Positions 19,285 to 26,797 of a DNA stretch of 64,000 nt are shown in pieces; position 1 is the stretch's first letter, and the number at the start of each line of letters is the position of its first letter. Source of the DNA: Hoeflea sp. 108 (GTDB lineage: Bacteria > Pseudomonadota > Alphaproteobacteria > Rhizobiales > Rhizobiaceae); contig NZ_KB890024.1 in assembly GCF_000372965.1 (NCBI RefSeq), forward strand, positions 1,676,839-1,740,838, read 5' to 3'. The notes below the pieces were generated by a model, which was not told the DNA's origin, searched no databases, and saw nothing but the letters and a program-made list of their open reading frames with translations. The translations under genes and the position numbers were made by a program.

Positions 19285-19746
19285 TTAGCCGCGCCCGCGA
19301 TAGGGCGCGACGCCGGTTTCGGGAAGCCACGAGCCCTCGGGCGGCGTGCCGGTCTGCCAGAACACGTCGATGGGGATGCCGCCGCGCGGATACCAGTAGC
19401 CGGCGATGCGCAGCCACAAGGGCTTTGTCGCTTCGACAACACGGCGGCCGATCATGATGGTGCAGTCCTCATGGAAGGCGCCGTGGTTGCGGAACGACAC
19501 CATGAACAGCTTCAGCGACTTGGATTCGACCAGCAGCTGGTCGGGGGCATAGTCGATGACGATGTGGGCGAAGTCGGGCTGGCCGGTGACTGGGCACAGC
19601 GATGTGAACTCCGGGCAGGTGAAGCGCACGATGGCGGGCGGGCCGTCGGCGCGGCCGTAGGGCACGGTTTCGAGGACGGCGGTTTCTGGCGAGGTCGGCG
19701 TCTGAATATGGGCGCCGAGCTGCGTGAGGGCGTCGGTGATGGTCAT
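19285..19746 (-). CDS. queF: NADPH-dependent 7-cyano-7-deazaguanine reductase QueF
   Basis: Reduces preQ0 to preQ1 in queuosine biosynthesis, using NADPH. The 153-residue protein matches the short, unimodular QueF type. The catalytic cysteine lies in FTSLCPVTGQPDFA and the NADPH-binding motif ESKSLKLFMVSFRNHGAFHE follows; GYWYPRGGIPIDVFW is the conserved C-terminal block. ATG at 19746 (MTITDALTQLG) is preferred over one ten codons upstream because it matches the family's N-terminus. No preQ1 riboswitch was recognised upstream. Confidence 0.95.
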   Translation of the reverse strand: MTITDALTQLGAHIQTPTSPETAVLETVPYGRADGPPAIVRFTCPEFTSLCPVTGQPDFAHIVIDYAPDQLLVESKSLKLFMVSFRNHGAFHEDCTIMIGRRVVEATKPLWLRIAGYWYPRGGIPIDVFWQTGTPPEGSWLPETGVAPYRGRG

Positions 19747-19859
19747 TGGGCTGCTCTTGGGTCGCCCTTGGCTCATTGCGCCGACGCGGGCACGGGCGAC
19801 AGTCGCGCCGGCAACGGGTTTTGGTGGCGCTTATTAGCGCTTGATGATGCAGGAAGGCA

Positions 19860-21905
19860 ATGACTAGCAACGATCCGCTTCTCCAGCCCTACCAGCTCAA
19901 GCACTTGCGGCTCAAGAACCGCATCATGTCGACGAGCCATGAGCCGGCCTATTCCGAGGACGGCATGCCCAAGGAGCGCTACCGGCTCTACCATGCCGAA
20001 AAGGCCAAAGGCGGCATGGCGCTGACGATGACGGCGGGCTCGGCGATCGTGTCGCGCGACAGTCCGGCCGCCTTCGGCAACCTGCATTCCTATGACGATG
20101 CGATCGTGCCCTGGATGGCCGAGCTGGCAGATGCCTGTCACGAGCACGACTGCAAGGTGATGATCCAGCTGACGCATCTTGGCCGGCGTACCGCCTGGAA
20201 CAAGGCCGACTGGCTGCCGGTGCTGAGCGCCTCGCCGGTGCGCGAGGCCGCCCACCGCACATTCCCCAAGACCGCCGAGGACTGGGACCTCGACCGCATC
20301 GTCGCCGACTATGCCTCGGCCGCCCAGCGCATGCAGGCGGCAGGCCTCGACGGTATCGAGTTCGAGGCCTATGGCCATCTGCTCGACGGCTTCTGGTCGC
20401 CGGCCACCAACCATCGCGACGACGACTATGGTGGCTCGCTCGACAACCGCCTGCGCTTCACCTGGCGGGTGATCGATGCGGTGCGCGCGGCCGTCGGCCC
20501 GGATTTCCTTGTAGGCATCCGCATGGTCGCCGACGAAGACATGGACAAGGGCTTGTCGCGCCAGGAGGGCGTCGATATTGCCCAAAGGCTGGCCTCATCG
20601 GGAAAATTCGACTTCCTCAATATCATCCGCGGCCATATCGACACCGATGCAGCATTGACCGGCGTCATCCCCATCCACGGAATGGCGGCCTCGCCGCATC
20701 TCGATTTCGCCGGCGAGGTCAGGGAAGCGACCAAGTTCCCGGTCTTCCATGCCGCCCGCATCTCGGATGTCGCCACGGCTCGTCATGCGATCGCGGCCGG
20801 CAAGCTCGACATGGTCGGCATGACGCGTGCCCATATAGCCGACCCGCATATCACTGCGAAGGTCGAGGCGGGCGAAGAGCACCGAATCCGGCCCTGTGTC
20901 GGCGCCACCTACTGCCTCGACCGCATCTATGAGGGCGGCGGTGCGTTGTGCATCCACAACGCCGCCACCGGCCGTGAGGCGACGATCCCGCATGTCATTT
21001 CCCGCACCGATGGGCCGCTGCGCAAGGTCGTTGTGGTGGGGGCCGGGGCGGCTGGCCTTGAGGCGGCGCGTGTGCTCGCCGAACGCGGCCACAAGGTGAC
21101 GGTTCTGGAAGCATCGAGCCAGGCCGGCGGCCAAATTCGGCTGGCAGCCCAGAATCCGCGCCGGCGCGAGTTGATCGGCATCGTCGACTGGCGGTTGGCC
21201 GAGTTGGAGCGCCTCGGCGTCGAGATCCGCTATGACATCTGGGCAGGAAGCGACGACGTTCTGGCGCTCGGCCCCGACGCGGTGGTGATTGCCACCGGCG
21301 GCCTGCCACAGAACCCGCCGTTGGATGCGGGCGATGACCTGGTGACGTCGAGTTGGGACATCATCGCCGGTAGCGTCAAGCCGGCCGAAAACGTGCTGCT
21401 TTATGACGACAATGGCGGCCATCAGGGCATGACGGCGGCCGAACTGATCGGCAAGGCTGGCAGCAAGCTCGAGCTTTTGACGCCCGAGCGCTTCTTTGCT
21501 CCCGAAATCGGCGGCATGAATCATGTGCCCTACATGGAAGCGTTCCACCGCAATGGCGTGAAGATCACCATCAACACGCGGCTCAAACAGGTCCGGCGCG
21601 ACGGCAATCAGCTGGTGGCAACGCTCGCCTCCGACTTTGCCAAGGGCTGGAGCGAGGAGCGCCGTGTCGACCAGGTTGTGGTCGAACACGGCACGCTGCC
21701 GCTCGACGACCTCTATCTCGAGCTCAAGCCGTTGTCGAAGAATTCAGGCGCGATCGACTATGAGCGCCTGATTCATGGCGGCGACATTTTCCCAGACAGG
21801 AATACCGACGGCCGCTTCCTGCTGCTGCGCATCGGTGACGCCGTGCAGGCGCGCAACATCCACGCCGCCATCTATGACGGCATCCGCTTCGGCCTCAGGA
21901 TCTGA
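19860..21905 (+). CDS. NADH:flavin oxidoreductase of the trimethylamine dehydrogenase/2,4-dienoyl-CoA reductase type, StcD-like
   Basis: A 681-residue two-domain flavoprotein. Residues 1-370 form an FMN TIM barrel (QLTHLGRRTAW, then GIRMVADEDMDKGLS), followed by an FeS region and a dinucleotide-binding domain starting VVVVGAGAAGLEAARVLAERG near residue 383. Relatives include trimethylamine dehydrogenase, dimethylglycine-type demethylases and rhizobial StcD for N-methylproline. The FeS segment reads CVGATYC then eleven residues to CIHN, with Ala where many relatives have a second Cys. AGGAAGG precedes the ATG. An N-demethylating role is suggested by family and nearby MttB gene, not shown. Confidence 0.82.
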   Translation: MTSNDPLLQPYQLKHLRLKNRIMSTSHEPAYSEDGMPKERYRLYHAEKAKGGMALTMTAGSAIVSRDSPAAFGNLHSYDDAIVPWMAELADACHEHDCKVMIQLTHLGRRTAWNKADWLPVLSASPVREAAHRTFPKTAEDWDLDRIVADYASAAQRMQAAGLDGIEFEAYGHLLDGFWSPATNHRDDDYGGSLDNRLRFTWRVIDAVRAAVGPDFLVGIRMVADEDMDKGLSRQEGVDIAQRLASSGKFDFLNIIRGHIDTDAALTGVIPIHGMAASPHLDFAGEVREATKFPVFHAARISDVATARHAIAAGKLDMVGMTRAHIADPHITAKVEAGEEHRIRPCVGATYCLDRIYEGGGALCIHNAATGREATIPHVISRTDGPLRKVVVVGAGAAGLEAARVLAERGHKVTVLEASSQAGGQIRLAAQNPRRRELIGIVDWRLAELERLGVEIRYDIWAGSDDVLALGPDAVVIATGGLPQNPPLDAGDDLVTSSWDIIAGSVKPAENVLLYDDNGGHQGMTAAELIGKAGSKLELLTPERFFAPEIGGMNHVPYMEAFHRNGVKITINTRLKQVRRDGNQLVATLASDFAKGWSEERRVDQVVVEHGTLPLDDLYLELKPLSKNSGAIDYERLIHGGDIFPDRNTDGRFLLLRIGDAVQARNIHAAIYDGIRFGLRI

Positions 21906-22788
21906 CGGCTTCCGCCGTCAGCCAGCGGACGAATTCGCGCAGGCCCGGCCGGTCCTCGCTGCCTGGCCGGAAGGCAAGCCGGTAGGGTGCTTCACCGGCA
22001 ATGCGGTTGGGCGAGGCCATGACGAGCCGGCCCGTGCTGAGTTCGCGTTCGGCCAGCACTTCCGGTACCACCGCCACGCCGAGGCCGGCGACCGCTGCCT
22101 CGACCACCATGGAAAACTGCTCGAAGCGGTGGCCGCGCAAAGTGGTGCGCGGGTCGATGCCGGCGGCTTGGAACCATTGCAGCCACAGGGTCGGCCGCGT
22201 CGACTGCTGCAGCAGCGGCAGCGCGGCAAGCTCCGCGTCGTCGAGGGCGGCGCGGCCATCGAGCAGAGCCGGCGCGGCGACCACGACGAGGACCTCGTCG
22301 AACAGCCTGACGATACCCGGCTGTCCCGTCTCCGCCGGACCGCGTTGGATCGCGGCGTCGAAGGCTTCGGTTTCGAAGTCGACGGTTTCCAGCCGCACGG
22401 CGAGGTCGATGGCGACTTGCGGATGGGTCGCGTGAAAGCCGGCGAGCCTCGGGATCAGCCAGCGATCGGCCAAGGTCGGCAGCACGGCGATGCTGAGCAC
22501 GTCGGACTGGCCGCCGAAGGCCATGGTGCGCACTGCCGCTTCATGCAGGCTGTCCAGGATGGCTTCGGCATCGCGGGCAAAGCGCCTGCCGGCATCGGAC
22601 AACGCCAGCCGTTGTCTGACCCGATGGAACAGCGCCACCCCCAGCCGGTCCTCCAGCTGGCCGATCGAACGGCTGACCGAGCTCTGCGTCAGGCCGAGCT
22701 GATCGGCGGCGCGAATTGTCGTGCCGAGGCTGGCGCAGGCGCGGAACGCCTCAAGCTCTGCAATCGTTGGCACATAGGTTCGGCGCAT
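21895..22788 (-). CDS. LysR family transcriptional regulator, probable regulator of glutaryl-CoA dehydrogenase
   Basis: A 297-residue LysR-type regulator with the helix-turn-helix in residues 8-65 (LEAFRACASLGTTIRAAD, LTQSSVSRSIGQLEDRLG, LFHRVRQR) and an effector domain after residue 90. It is divergent from gcdH with 118 bp between starts, the arrangement known for the GcdR regulator, so glutarate-related control of gcdH is the likely role. Its C-terminus overlaps the end of the flavoprotein gene by 11 bases in convergent orientation. Confidence 0.88.
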   Translation of the reverse strand: MRRTYVPTIAELEAFRACASLGTTIRAADQLGLTQSSVSRSIGQLEDRLGVALFHRVRQRLALSDAGRRFARDAEAILDSLHEAAVRTMAFGGQSDVLSIAVLPTLADRWLIPRLAGFHATHPQVAIDLAVRLETVDFETEAFDAAIQRGPAETGQPGIVRLFDEVLVVVAAPALLDGRAALDDAELAALPLLQQSTRPTLWLQWFQAAGIDPRTTLRGHRFEQFSMVVEAAVAGLGVAVVPEVLAERELSTGRLVMASPNRIAGEAPYRLAFRPGSEDRPGLREFVRWLTAEAVRS

Positions 22789-22906
22789 CGGCGGAGCTGA
22801 CTCTAAGTTGATCGAATTTGCGCATAAACTGTCCGAGATTACTTGTTAGCGAAAAGTGCCGAAGCGGTCTAGGATGGGCAAAAATCACCCATTCTCCGGA
22901 GGAACC

Positions 22907-24109
22907 ATGAGCGCATCCACACCGGCCGGCGGCGGCAGCTTTGTCTGGGCCGACCCGTTCCTGATCGAAGACCAACTGACCGAGGACGAGCGCATGGTGC
23001 GCGATGGCGCAGCCGCCTTCGCCGCCGACAAGCTCGCGCCGCGCATCGAGGAAGCCTATCTCGACGAGAAGACCGATCCGGCGATCTTCCGCGAAATGGG
23101 CGAGGCCGGCCTGCTCGGCATCACCGTTCCCGAGGAATATGGCGGCCTTGGCGCCGGCTACGTGACCTACGGTCTGGTGGCACGCGAGGTCGAGCGCATC
23201 GATTCGGGCTACCGCTCGATGATGTCGGTGCAGTCGTCGCTGGTGATGTACCCGATCTATGCGTACGGCTCCGAGGAACAGCGCAAGAAGTACCTGCCCA
23301 AGCTCGCCTCGGGCGAATGGATCGGCTGCTTCGGCCTGACCGAGCCGGACGCAGGCTCCGATCCTGGCGGCATGAAGACCCGCGCCGAGAAGACGGCCAA
23401 CGGCTACAAGATCTCCGGTTCGAAGATGTGGATTTCGAACGCGCCGATCGCCGACGTCTTCGTCGTCTGGGCCAAATCATCAGCCCATGACAACCAGATC
23501 CGCGGTTTCGTGCTCGAGAAGGGCATGAAGGGCCTGTCGGCGCCGAAGATCGGCGGCAAGCTGTCGCTGCGCGCCTCGATCACGGGCGAGATCGTCATGG
23601 AAGGCGTCGAAGTCGGCGAAGACGCACTGCTGCCGAACGTGTCGGGCCTCAAGGGTCCGTTCGGTTGCCTTAACCGCGCCCGCTATGGCATCTCCTGGGG
23701 CGTCATGGGCGCTGCCGAGGATTGCTGGCACCGTGCTCGCCAGTACGGCCTCGACCGCAAGCAGTTCGCCAAGCCGCTCGCGGGCACCCAGCTCTACCAG
23801 AAGAAGCTGGCCGACATGCAGACCGAGATCGCGCTCGGCCTGCAGGGCAGCCTGCGCGTCGGCCGCTTGATGGACGAGCACAAGTTCGCCCCCGAGATGA
23901 TCAGCCTCGTCAAGCGCAACAATTGCGGCAAGGCGCTCGACATCGCCCGTGTCGCCCGCGACATGCATGGCGGCAACGGCATCCAGATTGGCTACCACGT
24001 CATGCGCCATGCGCAGAATCTGGAGACGGTCAACACCTATGAAGGCACGCATGACGTGCATGCGCTGATCCTGGGCCGTGCCCAGACCGGCCTGCAGGCG
24101 TTTTTCTAA
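22907..24109 (+). CDS. gcdH: Acyl-CoA dehydrogenase, probable glutaryl-CoA dehydrogenase
   Basis: FAD enzyme predicted to oxidise and decarboxylate glutaryl-CoA to crotonyl-CoA in lysine/tryptophan breakdown, cytoplasmic. The 400-residue protein begins with FVWADPFLIEDQLTEDERMV, typical of GcdH, and has FGLTEPDAGSDPGGMKT, WISNAPIADVFVVWAK and the catalytic Glu in NTYEGTHDVHALILGR near the C-terminus. GGAGG lies five bases before ATG 22907; the frame extends to 22856 but without family similarity. The adjacent divergent LysR gene and the strong terminator downstream make it a single-gene unit. Confidence 0.93.
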   Translation: MSASTPAGGGSFVWADPFLIEDQLTEDERMVRDGAAAFAADKLAPRIEEAYLDEKTDPAIFREMGEAGLLGITVPEEYGGLGAGYVTYGLVAREVERIDSGYRSMMSVQSSLVMYPIYAYGSEEQRKKYLPKLASGEWIGCFGLTEPDAGSDPGGMKTRAEKTANGYKISGSKMWISNAPIADVFVVWAKSSAHDNQIRGFVLEKGMKGLSAPKIGGKLSLRASITGEIVMEGVEVGEDALLPNVSGLKGPFGCLNRARYGISWGVMGAAEDCWHRARQYGLDRKQFAKPLAGTQLYQKKLADMQTEIALGLQGSLRVGRLMDEHKFAPEMISLVKRNNCGKALDIARVARDMHGGNGIQIGYHVMRHAQNLETVNTYEGTHDVHALILGRAQTGLQAFF

Positions 24110-24138
24110 GGCTTAGATACAAGCTCATACGGTTAAGG

Positions 24139-24176
24139 GCGGCCGCGAAGCACTGCTTCGTGGCCGCTTTCTTTTT
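24139..24176 (+). terminator. Rho-independent terminator after gcdH
   Basis: Arms GCGGCCGCGAAGC (24139-24151) and GCTTCGTGGCCGC (24155-24167) pair over thirteen bases with one G-T wobble and an ACT loop, followed directly by TTTCTTTTT. It lies 29 bases after the gcdH stop. Confidence 0.9.
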
Positions 24177-24269
24177 AGCCTTTTTCGGTCATCGAATTGG
24201 ATTCGCGTGCAAAAAGGTTTTCGCTTTCAGGTTTAGAGGTTGCGAATATATTTCGACTTAAGCGCGTAT

Positions 24270-24289
24270 TGTTTCAAGTTTCTGAAACA
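24270..24289. promoter_or_regulatory. Inverted repeat upstream of first cupin gene
   Basis: Arms TGTTTCA (24270-24276) and TGAAACA (24283-24289) are exact reverse complements six bases apart, inside the AT-rich 24177-24381 stretch before the cupin gene. The same ATTGTTTCA (24268-24276) recurs at 26171-26179 ahead of the second cupin gene. An operator role is inferred; no regulator gene is adjacent. Confidence 0.45.
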
Positions 24290-24381
24290 TGCGTCGCCTT
24301 GCTCGGCTTCAAGCTGTTACACGGCGTCGATATCTCCGTGACTGTCCGCCGCTTTTGGCGGGCGGGAGAACGGGGATATCA

Positions 24382-24855
24382 ATGATCGCTGACAGGGCTG
24401 AGAATGCCGGCCAGGCACTATGGTTTGGCGACAATCTGATGACCGTCCGCGTGGCGGCTGGTTCCGGCGATGATGACATCAGCATCGTTGAGTGCCGTAT
24501 GCCGCGTGATGGCTCCACGCCTCTCCATGTCGAACTCAGTGGTGACGAGATCGTCCACGTCATCGAGGGCACGCTGCGCTTCCGTGTCGATGGCAATTAT
24601 TTCTTCTGCCATTCGGGCCAGACGGTCGTGGCCCCCAAGGGACTGCCGCACACCTTCCGCATCGAGCCGGGCGAAGGCGGCACCTGCCTCGTCGTCACCC
24701 AAGGCGATGAATTCGAGCGGATGGTCCGCGAAATGTGCCTGCCGGCATCAGCAGGCTATCCGGTAAGGACCGAGCGCGCGCCGCAAGCCGGCCAGGACTT
24801 CTTCGACGGCCCGGCTACGAGCAGATTTCAGGTCGTCGGCGCCCCGCTACCATAG
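24382..24855 (+). CDS. Cupin domain protein with incomplete metal site (paralogue of the gene at 26285)
   Basis: A 157-residue single-domain cupin. The barrel contains ALWFGDNLMTVRVAAG, PLHVELSGDEIVHVIEGTL, the Gly-rich GQTVVAPKGLPHTFRI and a C-terminal EFERMVREM, ending VVGAPLP. In the first cupin motif only one His is present (LHVELSGDE), whereas the paralogue has HIHHNEDE, so metal binding may be altered or lost. ATG 24382 is preferred over one at 24289, whose N-terminus looks like translated intergenic DNA. Function unknown; it lies convergent to the enolase-superfamily gene. Confidence 0.8.
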   Translation: MIADRAENAGQALWFGDNLMTVRVAAGSGDDDISIVECRMPRDGSTPLHVELSGDEIVHVIEGTLRFRVDGNYFFCHSGQTVVAPKGLPHTFRIEPGEGGTCLVVTQGDEFERMVREMCLPASAGYPVRTERAPQAGQDFFDGPATSRFQVVGAPLP

Positions 24856-24907
24856 CGCCGATGCTCGGCTGGGCGGGTGCGGGGGCGTGTCCGTCCAGCC
24901 ATCACCA

Positions 24908-26023
24908 TCAGGCCTTGCAGGCGAACACCTGATCGCCCAGGGCCGATGCGTCGACCTCGACGCCTAGACCTGCCCCTTGAGGCGGGCGCATCATGCCATC
25001 TGCTATGATGAAGTCGCCGCGCGCGTTCGCGGCCGTCACCCAGTTGTGGAAGTCGACTGTGTGTTGCCGGAGATGCTCGGGCGTTGACATAAGCAGGCCG
25101 GAATAGGCCGCGGTGTCGATCTGAGCGCCGCCGGTGTCCTCGATTGTGACCTTGAGATTCCTGGCAATGGCGATGTCGCGCAGCAGCTTGGCCTTGGTCA
25201 GGCCGCCGACGCGTGCGAGCTTGATGGTGATGCCGTCGACCAGCCCGTCGCCTATTGCCCGGATCAGCACGTCAGCGCCGTCGATCGTCTCGTCCAGCAC
25301 CAGCGGCCGGTCGGTAGCGCGGCGGATCGCAAGGTTCTCCTCGTAGCTCGCGCAAGGCTGCTCCAGCGTATAGTCGAGATTACGCGTCGCCATCAGGAAG
25401 CGGCGTGTCTCCGCCGTGCCCCAGCTGGCATTGGCGTCGCAGAATAGCACCGTATCGGCAGGAACGGCGGCGCGCACCGCTTCCAGCCGAGCGATATCCT
25501 CGTGGACGTCGAGCCCGACCTTGACCTGCAGGCGGCGGTAGCCTTCGGCGATGTATTTCGTCGCCCGCGCCGCCATCGCGTCCGGCGCCTGCTGGGCGAC
25601 GGAGCGATAAAGCGCCAGGCTCTCTCCTTCTGCTCCCCCAGACATGGTTGCGAGCGAAAGGTTGGAGCGCTTACCGGCCAGGTCCCAGAGCGCCATATCG
25701 ATGGCCGACTTGGCATAGGGATGGCCCTTGAGCAAAAGGTCCATGCGCCGGTTCAACGCCTCGATTCCTGAGGCGTCGCCGCCCAGCAGCTGCGGCGCCA
25801 GTTCCTTCATTGCCTCGCGGGCGCCTGCCGCAAAGGCCGGGTCGTAGAAGCTGCCCAGCGGCGCCATCTCGCCATAGCCGACGGTACCGCCGTGGCATGC
25901 AATCTCGACAATGGTTGAATCGAAGCCTTCGGCGCTGCGTCCGCCCGAGCAGCGGTAGGTGCCGTCGCGAAACGGCTGCCACTGCCGGAATATGCGAATG
26001 CTCGAAATGCTGGCGTCGGCCAT
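24908..26023 (-). CDS. Mandelate racemase/muconate lactonizing enzyme family protein (enolase superfamily)
   Basis: A 371-residue enolase-superfamily enzyme with the N-terminal capping domain (IFRQWQPF to YGEMAPLG) and a TIM barrel. Metal ligands are visible as FCDANASW (Asp), LEQPC (Glu) and VLDETIDG (Glu). The acid/base strand reads LQVKVGLD, so the usual KxK pair is Q-V-K here, and the opposite-face lysine is in ITIKLARVGG. The EDTGGAQIDTAA stretch near the C-terminus recalls cis-3-hydroxyproline dehydratases and hydroxyproline betaine epimerases, but the substrate is not fixed by sequence. It lies inverted between two paralogous cupin genes. Confidence 0.82.
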   Translation of the reverse strand: MADASISSIRIFRQWQPFRDGTYRCSGGRSAEGFDSTIVEIACHGGTVGYGEMAPLGSFYDPAFAAGAREAMKELAPQLLGGDASGIEALNRRMDLLLKGHPYAKSAIDMALWDLAGKRSNLSLATMSGGAEGESLALYRSVAQQAPDAMAARATKYIAEGYRRLQVKVGLDVHEDIARLEAVRAAVPADTVLFCDANASWGTAETRRFLMATRNLDYTLEQPCASYEENLAIRRATDRPLVLDETIDGADVLIRAIGDGLVDGITIKLARVGGLTKAKLLRDIAIARNLKVTIEDTGGAQIDTAAYSGLLMSTPEHLRQHTVDFHNWVTAANARGDFIIADGMMRPPQGAGLGVEVDASALGDQVFACKA

Positions 26024-26284
26024 GTTGTCCCCTCGGCGCTGGCTCTGATCCACCCGAGGATAACGTGGCTGCGATGGCGTTGCGGCCAAGGAAACGGCGC
26101 TTGCCGGCGTCGCATTCGTGACAAGGTCTCGCTCGTGTCGATCCGCGATATAGGTTCGTATGGAGTGCGAATTGTTTCAGATTTTGGATACGGACTTCGG
26201 TTTCGCCGAATTCGAACGGATACGGTCGGCCCTTAGAGCGAGCCCACCGCGGCTTCAAGACCGCGCTGCTCGAAAGGAAATCCA
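26024..26284. promoter_or_regulatory. Divergent intergenic region between enolase-superfamily gene and second cupin gene
   Basis: This 261-bp stretch must hold promoters for both divergent genes. Visible structure: ATTGTTTCA at 26171-26179, which also occurs before the first cupin gene; two direct copies of GGATACGG at 26186-26193 and 26218-26225, 32 bases apart (about three helical turns); and a TTCGG/CCGAA inverted repeat between them. A regulator binding the paired GGATACGG copies is a guess. Confidence 0.4.
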
Positions 26285-26764
26285 GTGACCATCCATGCGA
26301 AGACAGAAAATGACGGCGAACTGCTGTGGTTCAACGGCACTCTCGCCACTATCATGGTATCCGGTCAGGCGGGAGCCGACACCATCAGCGTCATCGAGCA
26401 CCTGATGCCCTATGGCGCCTCGCCGCCGCTCCACATTCACCACAACGAGGACGAGGTCTTCCACATCCTCGAAGGCGTGGTGCGCTTCAACGTCGGCGGC
26501 AAGGACCTTTACGGCCGCGCTGGCCAGACCATGCTGGCGCCGAAGGGCGTCCCGCACAGCTATCGTGTCGAATCCGCCGAAGGCGCTCGTTGCCTGACCA
26601 TCACCACGCGCGGCGATTTCGAACGCATGGTGCGCGAAGTCAGCGTTCCCGCCCCAAAGGCGGAAATCCCGCCGCAGGTCGCCCCGACCGCCGAGGTCAT
26701 CCAGGCACTCACCGAAGCATGCGCACGCAACGGCATCGACATTGTCGGTGCGCCGCTATCCTGA
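26285..26764 (+). CDS. Cupin domain protein with intact metal-binding motif
   Basis: A 159-residue cupin. The first motif is PLHIHHNEDEVFHILEG, giving a HxH...E set, and the second has PKGVPHSYRV with the fourth ligand, so a mononuclear metal site is likely. It is clearly paralogous to the 24382 gene: shared LLWF/ALWF start, MPxxxSPPLH block, GQTMLAPKG, DFERMVRE and a VGAPL end. The start is GTG at 26285 with AAAGGAAA seven bases upstream. Possible roles include quercetinase-like dioxygenase or sugar isomerase; none can be chosen. Confidence 0.82.
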   Translation: MTIHAKTENDGELLWFNGTLATIMVSGQAGADTISVIEHLMPYGASPPLHIHHNEDEVFHILEGVVRFNVGGKDLYGRAGQTMLAPKGVPHSYRVESAEGARCLTITTRGDFERMVREVSVPAPKAEIPPQVAPTAEVIQALTEACARNGIDIVGAPLS

Positions 26765-26797
26765 TCGATCCGTCGGGCCGGCCGCTTTTCGGCCGGC

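Noticed and set aside
24289..24381. Upstream start for the first cupin gene
   Set aside because: The extra 31 residues are Arg-rich and cover an inverted repeat and promoter-like DNA; the paralogue starts where 24382 does.
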